A stretch of DNA of 64,000 nucleotides, taken from NCBI RefSeq assembly GCF_000143415.4, contig NW_003314345.1:694264-758263 (forward strand), written 5' to 3'. Origin of the DNA: Selaginella moellendorffii (taxonomy: Eukaryota; Streptophyta; Lycopodiopsida; Selaginellales; Selaginellaceae). The notes below the pieces were generated by a model. That model was not told the origin of the DNA and did not search any database. It worked only from the letters and a program-made list of their open reading frames with translations. This document shows, piece after piece, positions 56,385 to 64,000 of this stretch. How positions within the stretch are numbered: position 1 is the stretch's first letter; each line of letters begins with the position of its first letter. Made by a program: the position numbers and the translations under genes.

Positions 56385-58245
56385 TTAAGCTAGTCCGGCC
56401 TCCTTCAAAACCTTTTCGAAAGCTTCGTCGTCATCCCAGGCCACCTGTAACAGAGAAGGCTTTAGAACCATCGAGGAAACGAAGCAAAGAGTCAGAGAAA
56501 TACTGGTGGAATGGTTTTCCCAAAGTGCTCCTCGATCAGAGTTAGCATCCTCGTGTCCTCCTGTGTGACAACCAGATTGAATGCGGCTCCTGCAAGCAAA
56601 GCTCTCACACGTGAAACCATGCTCTGCTTGAATGCACTATCATTCTACCTTTTCTTCCAAATCTTCCACTTCGGCCGATGCGGTGTAGATAAGTTTCATA
56701 GTCCGGCTGCTTGTGATAATCCCGCGCGAGTGGAAGGTCGAAGTTTACGACCAAAGTGACCTGAAAAGCATCCGTAAGTCAGACACGGACACGAAGAAAA
56801 ATACCTCAAAAGAAAATGAAAAACCACACCTGTGCGACGTCAAACCCCCTCGAAAGAACATCAGTTGAGATCAAAATCCTGGTTATTCCCTGTCGGAACT
56901 CGTCGATAATCTTGTCACGGACGTCGGGTTTATATCCTCCGTGGATAGAACTGCACTTATGACCGTCTGCTTCCAGCTTCTCGTGCAGTTCGGTCACACT
57001 TCTTCGTGACTCGGCGAAGATGATCGACTGCCCGAGCTTCTCGGCAATGGGGTAGATTCTATCCTTGAGAACCTCAAACTTGGCCCTTTCAGTAGGACAA
57101 TTTACACGGTACTGCTTGATGACGTCCAGCGAGAGCTCGAGCTTTTCGACGAATACTCGGTTTGCTATCGGGATGCTTTTGGACACGAAATTCTTCACCT
57201 TTTCGCTGAAAGTTGCAGAGAAAAGTAAGAGCTGCGGGAAACAGTCTTAGTAGGCAACTAAGAAAGATTAAGTCTCACCTGGCAACTCGGTGCTTGCTTG
57301 TTGATGCGTCGCAATAGCTTCATGGAAAAGTCACGAAACCCATTCTGCAAGGACGTATGAGATTGAGACAATCACAACATCATTAAAGCCTTACCTGGTC
57401 TAGCATATGGTCAGCTTCATCAAACACCAAAACATTCAAGTGTTGCACGTCCAAGTTTCTGTCGTTGAGGATCGCCCTCTCCAAAGACCCAGGAGTTCCG
57501 AAGATAACTTGGTCGTGTATATGTCCGCGGAGTGAGCTCTTGATATTTTCCGTAGGAGGTATGATACAGGTCGATGTGATTTGAGTGAAGCGTGCCATTC
57601 TTTCCAGCACTGCTTGGTTCTGCGAGGAAAAGAAAAAGGAGGATCGATCGTTTACATATCACCGAGCACAACAAAGAAATTACGAACCTGGAGTGCCAAC
57701 TCTCGTGTTGGACAAACGCACAGAGCTTGCGGTTCGTGCAAAGAAGTGTTGACGCGACTTAGCATGCCCAGAACAAAGCATGTAGTTTTTCCAGAGCCAT
57801 TGTGCGCTTGAGCCACCAGATTGCGATGCGGGGGATTCATGATCAGCGGCAGCGTCTCGGCCTGGATCTTGCTAGGCCTCTCAAACTTCATCTCGGAGTA
57901 GATCCCTCTCAGCAGCGGCTCGGAGATTTTAAGCTCCTCAAACGTCTTGGCCGAGGTATACAAGCTGTTGCCCTCGACGAGCTCCTGTTTTCCACACACC
58001 AGGATTTCACCGGCCGCTCATCTCCGACACCAATGCCATACCTTTTCGATCTTCGTCTCCACCTCGTCATTGAGCTTCTCGGGTTTCGGCTTCACGGGCG
58101 TGGCCTCCTCTGCTTTCGATTCGGCGCCATCAGAGATCCCTAGCGCTCCCAAATCCGCCAGGTCTGCTTCATCCGCCCAATTCGTCTTGGGAGCCGGCGC
58201 GGGCGCGGGCGCGGGAGTAGGCGCATTCTCCTGTGCTGGATCCAT
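56385..58245 (-). CDS. LOS4: DEAD-box RNA helicase, DBP5/DDX19/LOS4 type
   Basis: Eight exons on the minus strand: 58245-58042, 57984-57688, 57619-57395, 57344-57279, 57231-56830, 56760-56649, 56589-56504, 56444-56385. They sum to 1452 bases (483 aa), the family's normal size. Motifs in order: [13 protein letters not shown] (Q motif), [13 protein letters not shown] (I), PTRELALQ (Ia), GTPG (Ib), VFDEADHM (II), FSATFSEKV (III), [11 protein letters not shown] (IV), [12 protein letters not shown] (V), and [12 protein letters not shown] (VI), ending [19 protein letters not shown]. The Pro/Ala-rich N-terminus with [13 protein letters not shown] resembles plant LOS4. These helicases release mRNA-protein complexes at the cytoplasmic face of the nuclear pore. 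Confidence 0.93.
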
Positions 58246-58332
58246 GATACTAAAGCCCTAACTAGGGTTTTACGCTTATAAAGAACCCTTTTTAAAAGCC
58301 ATATTGTTCTAGCAGAGACTATGATCACACGT

Positions 58333-58404
58333 GGATCCGTGGCGCAATGGTAGCGCGTCTGACTCCAGATCAGAAGGTTGCGTGTTCGATTCACGTCGGG
58401 TTCA
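58333..58404 (+). tRNA. trnW-CCA: tRNA-Trp (CCA)
   Basis: 72 bases starting GGATCCGTGGCGCAATGGTA with anticodon CCA in the loop ACTCCAGAT. The acceptor stem pairs GGATCCG with CGGGTTC, the T arm is CGTGTTCGATTCACG, and the discriminator base is A at 58404. No intron or encoded CCA end. It lies about 90 bases upstream of the helicase gene, divergent from it. Confidence 0.95.
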
Positions 58405-58774
58405 AACCATTCTTTTTGTTTGAATTTTTTTGGGTCTCAAGTTCGATTTTCTGGTCCACATGCCACAAAAATCTCTCCACACATTCTTGCGTTTAAAACA
58501 AAGCGGGAAGAGAAAGAGAGAGCCACTCCTCCATTTTGGTCCGCGATCGCGCAGCTCACGGCGGCGCTGCTCTTGCCGAGGCGATCTATCGGTTCGAGGT
58601 ATGGGAGCTTCTCCGGCGATGGCGATCTACAGGAGCTGGGGTTTCTCGTGATTCTTGGGGTTGAAGTTTACCCTCATGGCGGCGGATCTTCGCAGAGAGT
58701 AAGTAGAGAGTAAGATTTAATCGTCTCATATAGCCTTCCTGCGATCCAGCTACAGCCACACGTTCCTGGATGAG
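58405..58774. other. Leader region of the coiled-coil gene
   Basis: A possible first exon with ATGGCGGCGGATCTTCGC at about 58676 is followed by a GTAAGT donor but does not join in frame to the exon at 58740, so it is not included. Nothing else was found. Confidence 0.3.
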
Positions 58775-61177
58775 ATGACTCTCGGGGACGAGGAAATCGA
58801 CTGGGCTGCACTGAGTGGCTCTGAAGATTTCGTGAAGGAATTGCTTGAAATTGGGGAGGATTCGCTGGAATTCTCGGCTGCCGAGGACGAGCTCCGGAAC
58901 CTTCAAAGCAAGCTTAACGAGGCTGAGTCGAGAGAGTCCCAGCTCAAGAAAGAGCTCAGCGCCAAGAACAAAACTTTAAGTCATCTAGAGGATGCCATGG
59001 ATCAACTCAAGGTAGAACGAAAGTTTTTTTTTTTTTCTTCTTCTTCTTGTTTCTATAACGCTTTGGTTGGAACAGAAAGAACTTCTAGAAGAAAGAGCAA
59101 GAGCAAGGGACGAAGCGGAAGACATGGCTCAAGAAATGGCGGAGTTGAGATATCAGTTGACAGAGATTCTCGAAGAGGAACGACAGCTCCGTGCACGTAC
59201 TGAGCAAGTGTCTGTTCACAGAGTTGAAGAGCTCGAGTCTCAGGTAATGTGTTGCTTATTTCCTTCGTTATTGAATCATAAAAGCGCAGGTTAGACAAGC
59301 CAGAGAAGAGGCAGTAGCAGCACTGGCTCGTCGTCGGGAAGCTGAATGCCAAGCAGAAAAGGATCTCGAAGAGCTCCGTAAAGAACTTGAGGCTAGTGTT
59401 TACACAAAAGCTCCCGCTCTTTGCATTTAACAAGACTTTTTCTTTCAGGAATCTCGCCAACAGCTCGAGGAGACAAAGCTGCAGGTATTCCTGATTCATT
59501 TTTTTCTACCTATGTTGATTCTATTTGTTTTTGTTTTTTTTTTTCAAGGTGGTGGAACTTAATCAGCGAGAGTGTGAGAAATGTTCCATGTACGTCAGAG
59601 AAGTTACAAGCCTCAAGGAAGAACTTCTACAGCTCACATGCAAGTTCGAGGAGAAAGAAAAGGAGTACGAAAGGTTGCAACAGACAACGCAACCAGGCGA
59701 GGCCGAGGCCACAGTTAAGGAAATCTGCGTACTTGACGATGAGTTTCATGGGGTGGTCGCTCCTGCCGAGGAGAAAGAGAAAGAGATTATTGTGCTGCAT
59801 GACGAGCATGAACAGAGTGCTGCCAAAAACACCCTCGCGGAGGATTCTGTTGTCAAGGAGCCGCTGCCGATAATAGCAGAGAAAGCGCAAGAAGCTGAGC
59901 TCGCAACCGGTGACAGCAAACAGTCTAATGATCCAAGCGATGGTTTTGAAGGTCAGATAAATGCGTTTGAGAAGAAGCTTCAGGATATCCAGGCCTCAGA
60001 GATGCAGCTTCAAGTTGAAAGGAACGATCTGTGTCAGGAGGTGACGGAGCTGAAAAGTCTGGTTGAGCAAGTCAAGACGGAGTTGCAAGTTTCCACCGAG
60101 CGGCACACTCGAGACTTGCTGAAACACAGCGAAGAAAAGAGTTTGCTACAAGAAGAGGCGGCTTCTACACGAGCTTCTTTAGCGACCGAACTCAACCGGC
60201 TGCAACAAGCTATTAGCGAACGAAGTCACGAGCACGAATCCACACTTCAGGAACTCGTCAGATGCCAAACGGACCTGGGAAAAGAGGTTGAATCGGTTCA
60301 GCAGCTTGCAACGAAAATCACCGTTCTTGAAGCAGAACTGCAATCGGAAAGAGCTCTTCGATGCGAGTCAGCCTCGAAGTGCATGGTGCTGAGCCAGTCA
60401 CTGGACGAGAAAATGCAGAACCTTTCAACAATGGAGGCGGAGCTTGGTGTCTCCAAAGATGAGAATGAAACCGTCCGGAAGGCCTTGGAGTCGGCGGAGT
60501 GCCAGCTTCTCGAGTCAACGAAAGAAAAACACTCTCTAGAGGAGGATTTGCAGCAACTACGAGTTCTTACGCAGAACCAGGAGCAGAGAATAAGCCGGCT
60601 TCAGCAGGAGTTGCTGTCACAGAAAACAGGAAACGCTCAGCTTGCAAAGAAAGTTGGGGAGCTAAACTCGGAGGTCTTAATTCTCCAGCAGCAGCTCATT
60701 ACGTGCCAGACTCAAGCCTCCGAGATGGCGATGAAGAACGTCATCCTGGAAGACATGGTGGCAACGAAGAGGAAGAAGGTCAAAGAAGGCGAGGAGGCCA
60801 TTATACAGCAGGCCGAGAAGATTGGGAAACAGGAGGAGAAGTACTTTAGCCTCCAGGCAAAGCTTTGCGCTCTCCAGAACGACTTTTCCGCCTTGGAAGC
60901 AAAGCTGAGCGAGACGAGAAAGCGGGAGCAAGACGTCCGTACTCAGATGGAGAGGCTGTCGCTGGAGCTGGCCATGGCGAAACAGGAGGTTGTAAAGTCG
61001 GAGGTGAGGCTCCAGAAGGCCGTCAAACAGGTGAAGGAGCAGCACGAAGAAAGGATCAACAAGCACAGGCAGAACGAATGGTTTCTCAACAAGAAGATCG
61101 AGCACCTGGAGCGATCCGACTCCGAGAAGGAGCAGCTACAGCAAGAGCTCCGGAGGATGAGAAGTAGCGGAGTTTAG
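58775..61177 (+). CDS. Long coiled-coil protein, unrecognised
   Basis: Exons 58775-59011, 59076-59243, 59290-59391, 59449-59484 and 59549-61177 give about 720 aa from the ATG at 58775. The frame is open upstream to about 58735 (SSYSHTFLDE), so the true start may lie further 5'. The N-terminus TLGDEEIDWAALSGSEDFVK is acidic. From about residue 45 the sequence is heptad-rich Glu/Lys/Leu/Gln coiled coil throughout, ending in QQELRRMRSSGV without a membrane tail or Cys motif. It could be a cytoskeletal, nuclear-envelope or Golgi tether protein. I cannot assign a family. Intron 3 begins GCTAGT if the exon ends at GAG, another possible GC donor. Confidence 0.75.
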
Positions 61178-61948
61178 ATGGAAGGAAGAAGGATTGGATT
61201 TGATAAGAGCATCAGCAAAACAGGAGCTTCGCGAGGTTGGAAGTTGGAGGAGTAGCAGAAAGTGGAGAAGCTCGAAAGTTTTAGAACCGGCAGGATTTGG
61301 AGCTTGGACACTGGACTGGAAGAAAAGATATCCTTAAATCTTGGAAACAGTGGAGAAGCTCGAGAGTTTTAGAACGGGCAGGATTTGCGAGGACAGTGGA
61401 CTGGAAGAAAGATATCCTTGAAGCCTGGAAGTTTATGGAAAAGATCCAATTCGGCTGGAACTATGGAAGGATCGAATTTGGAGTGAGAAACAAAGAATTG
61501 GAAGCTAAGAACTTTGGAAGAACTGTACAAGGTTTGAAACGTTGAAAGATTGTAACGAGGGAAGGGCCTTTTAAAACTATATAACGCCTCAATCTTTATG
61601 GCATGGAATAATCGAGGGAAGCGGACGAGCCACGTTGCCCGTCGGATCTCAGTATTTTAGGGCTCTCTTTCCTGTTTGCACGTCAAAGAAATGGTGAATA
61701 GAGCGAGAAGCCGGCAGGGTTTCTCTTCGCTTCCTCGGCACTTAACGCGATCGATCCAGCTAGAGCATGCAATGCGGCTCCAATCCGGTAAGCTCCCGAT
61801 GTTTCTTGCGAAATCTTTGCTTGATCTCGTGATCTGGAGCTCGGCGCTCCGCATTTTCTTGCGGTCTCTTGTCAAGATTCGATCGCTAACGCTCGCTCTG
61901 GAAATATTTCAGCCACATTTCGATCCCAGCCGCGGGATTCCGTGAAAG
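61178..61948. other. 3' flank with tandem duplication, then promoter of the GT47 gene
   Basis: Two copies of an about 85-base unit (AGTGGAGAAGCTCGAAAGTT ... GATATCCTTAAATC and AGTGGAGAAGCTCGAGAGTT ... GATATCCTTGAAGC) lie at about 61258-61430. The frame at 61297-61545 is an effect of the repeat. The rest, to 61948, is leader and promoter without a recognised gene. Confidence 0.5.
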
Positions 61949-63598
61949 ATGGGAGCTTCGTCCCAAATCTCTGCTAGGAGCAAGGCGAGAATGGAGAAAT
62001 CCGGCATGGGGAGGCCCAATCGCTGCCTCTTGATCCTCGGCTTCGTGGTCTTCTGGTGGGTGATCTTCTTCTTCAACTTCCTCTCCATCGCCACTCCCAG
62101 CGAAGATGGGGCTTCCAGTTCCAGATCCATCCACATTCCATTCTTTAGCTCGCGGCGGGAGCCTCTCAAGAGCAGTTACCCCAGTCCTGGCAAGCTCTCG
62201 CCATCGCCAGTGAGAAGGGTCGAATTCACGCCTCTCAACGAGCATCTATGGAAGCCGCTCAAGATGTTTGGAGCCAGAGACGATCGATGCGCTGGGCGAT
62301 ACGTCTACGTGCATCGATTGCCCAGAGATCTCAACGAGGGAATGCTGGACGACTGCCAGCATCTAAGCTTGTGGACCAACATGTGTAAGTTCACAGGCAA
62401 TGCCGGGCTTGGGCCTCCTCTGGAAGACAAGGACAACGCTTTCTCCGACCGTGGGTGGTACGCTACGAACCAGTTTGCCGTGGAGGTGATCTTTCACAAC
62501 CGGATGAAGCAGTACGATTGCCTTACGAACGACTCCTCCATCGCTGCTGCCATCTTTGTGCCATACTACGCCGGCCTCGACATCTCGAGATACTTGTGGG
62601 GTGTCAACGTTTCGACGAGGGATTCTGGAGCTCTGCGGATGGTAGACTGGCTCGTGAGGCAGCCCGAGTGGAGGAGGATGGGTGGACGCGACCACTTCAT
62701 GGTCGCGGGCAGGATAACATGGGACTTTAGACGAAAGACCGAGAAGGAGGACGACTGGGGGAACAAGCTGTTCATCATTCCCGAAGTGAAGAACATCACT
62801 TCTCTGGTGATCGAGGCCAGTCCGTGGCACTTCAACGACTTCGCCATCCCGTATCCAACTTACTTTCATCCGACCCAGGACTCGGATGTCGTGGACTGGC
62901 AAGTTAGAATGCGGGGGATGGAGCGGCCGGCTTTGTTTTCCTTCGCGGGAGCACCCAGGCAGCAGCTGAGAAAGTCGATCCGTGAGCGGATCATGGACCA
63001 GTGCCGGGAGTCGCCGCAGTGCAAGCTCCTCGAGTGTGACTTCGGCGAGAGCAAGTGTCACGTTCCCAGTGCCGTGATGAAGCTGTTCGAGGAGTCGGTC
63101 TTCTGCCTACAGCCGCAGGGAGATTCGTTCACCCGGCGTTCCATCTTCGACTCGATGCTAGCCGGGTGCATACCGGTCTTCTTCCACCCGGACTCGGCTT
63201 ACTCACAGTTTGTGTGGCACCTCCCACGGAACCACCGCAAGTACTCGGTTTTCATCTCCGAGATCGACATCCGCAGAGGAAACGTGAGCATCGAGAGTGT
63301 GCTCCGACAGATCCCCGCCGATGAAGTCCTCAGGATGAGAGAGGAGGTGATCCAGCTGATCCCGAGGCTGCTCTACGCGGATCCGCGGCAGCGTCTGGAA
63401 TCCATGCAGGACGCCTTCGACGTTGCGGTGGAGGCTGTTATTGACAAGAACGCAAACTTGCGAACGGCTCTCTTGCAAGGCAAGGATGACGACGAGCTGA
63501 GGAAGCTCCACAAGCCCGAAGGGGCGGAGACTGACGAGCTTGATGGTTCAGAGGAATCAATCCGACGTTGGCAGTCTCAGGCGGGAAGAAAGAAGTAG
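61949..63598 (+). CDS. Exostosin-family glycosyltransferase, MUR3-like (GT47)
   Basis: An intronless 549-aa gene. One membrane segment near residues 25-48 (RCLLILGFVVFWWVIFFFNF) makes it a type II Golgi protein. The catalytic region has CAGRYVYVHRLPRDLNEGML, WYATNQFAVEVIFHNRMKQY, FVPYYAGLDISRYLWG, DHFMVAGRITWDFR, and the conserved FCLQPQGDSFTRRSIFDSML with AGCIPVFFHPDSAY. These match the plant GT47 clade with xyloglucan galactosyltransferase MUR3, which adds galactose to xyloglucan side chains in cell-wall synthesis. The exact donor and acceptor are unproven. The acidic C-terminus past residue 505 is variable. The ATG chosen is the first in the frame; a second at about residue 15 (MEKSGM) is possible. 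Confidence 0.92.
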   Translation: MGASSQISARSKARMEKSGMGRPNRCLLILGFVVFWWVIFFFNFLSIATPSEDGASSSRSIHIPFFSSRREPLKSSYPSPGKLSPSPVRRVEFTPLNEHLWKPLKMFGARDDRCAGRYVYVHRLPRDLNEGMLDDCQHLSLWTNMCKFTGNAGLGPPLEDKDNAFSDRGWYATNQFAVEVIFHNRMKQYDCLTNDSSIAAAIFVPYYAGLDISRYLWGVNVSTRDSGALRMVDWLVRQPEWRRMGGRDHFMVAGRITWDFRRKTEKEDDWGNKLFIIPEVKNITSLVIEASPWHFNDFAIPYPTYFHPTQDSDVVDWQVRMRGMERPALFSFAGAPRQQLRKSIRERIMDQCRESPQCKLLECDFGESKCHVPSAVMKLFEESVFCLQPQGDSFTRRSIFDSMLAGCIPVFFHPDSAYSQFVWHLPRNHRKYSVFISEIDIRRGNVSIESVLRQIPADEVLRMREEVIQLIPRLLYADPRQRLESMQDAFDVAVEAVIDKNANLRTALLQGKDDDELRKLHKPEGAETDELDGSEESIRRWQSQAGRKK

Positions 63599-64000
63599 AG
63601 ATTGGTGGCAGGCAAAGCCCCGCCGCTCCTACGTCGACGATTTGTAGATTTCGTAGAGAGAATGTTTCGATATGGATGTGGAAGGAGGCTTCAAGTGTTT
63701 TAAAAGTTCCAGAGTTTCAGGTGTGCAATAAGAGAAATGGAGCGCGGATTCTTTTGAGAACTCGGCTTTACAAGAGGTTCTTACCTTTCGTTTCTCATTT
63801 ACTTCGAAAGTTCTTCAACAACTAAATGAATTCCCATGCAGGCTTTTCTCTTTTTCCTTTTCAGTGGGAGACACAGAAGCACCGACTTTGAATACGGGAA
63901 CCAACCCGGTTGAATGCTGGTAATGAAAGTTTCGTATCTAGTAGTAGTAACGCTTCCTCTGTCTGATGATTCCTCTTTTTCTTGCTTTTCTTCTTATAGA
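63599..64000. other. 3' flank of the GT47 gene
   Basis: The frame at 63568-63825 overlaps the gene end in another phase and is not supported. No further gene starts before the window end. Confidence 0.4.

Noticed and set aside
1-64000. CRISPR array or bacterial operon structure
   Set aside because: No regularly spaced identical repeats with unique spacers exist. Introns, a nuclear-type tRNA and plant families show eukaryotic nuclear DNA.

Overview
The window looks like nuclear DNA of an early-diverging land plant, most likely a spikemoss (Selaginella-type lycophyte). This is inferred from compact genes with introns of about 50-60 bases, plant-specific families (BAHD acyltransferase, NPF transporter, plant O-fucosyltransferase, GT47 glycosyltransferase), a retained ciliary gene (CEP41) expected in a plant with swimming sperm, and heavily decayed LTR retrotransposons. 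A 100-base run of N at 20848-20947 marks an assembly gap.

Region by region: 1-4970 is a non-coding LTR element on the minus strand (LTR 3826-4970, tRNA-Met primer site at 3813-3823). 5911-8706 is a Ty3/gypsy polyprotein remnant on the plus strand, broken mostly by in-frame stops, with an extra RNase H placed ahead of the reverse transcriptase. 8707-11040 is repeat debris. 11.5-14.2 kb holds a small unknown ORF and two decayed minus-strand genes, one transposase-like. 14.95-19.65 kb is a tandem repeat followed by a many-exon pseudogene that joins a ParB-like domain to a DNA methyltransferase. 19852-20131 (minus) carries exons that look like the last pore, S6 helix and post-S6 segment of a voltage-gated calcium channel. 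20.7-26.1 kb is more LTR material, with a gag remnant near 25.9 kb.

From 27 kb the sequence becomes gene-like. 27065-29296 is an intronless P-loop NTPase of the Crinkler/RHS-like type, with a broken second copy behind it. 32.2-42.4 kb is a large inverted duplication of about 4 kb arms. Each arm carries an apparently intact eight-exon coiled-coil/NTPase/nuclease gene (32941-35837 plus, 38752-41653 minus), and an O-fucosyltransferase gene lies in the spacer. 42.4-44.5 kb holds unrecognised decayed exons. 44.6-47.2 kb holds three minus-strand genes for small secreted Cys/Trp-rich proteins, two of them in a duplicated block that starts with half a tRNA-Met.

48.9-63.6 kb is ordinary, dense host gene space: CEP41, a BAHD acyltransferase, a small basic protein, a two-LysM protein, an NPF transporter, a LOS4/DBP5-type DEAD-box helicase, tRNA-Trp(CCA), a long coiled-coil protein and a MUR3-like exostosin. 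These work in unrelated processes and show no sign of acting as one system. The features most likely to be of wider interest are the inverted NTPase-nuclease pair, the ParB-methyltransferase pseudogene, the channel remnant and the Cys/Trp-rich cluster.
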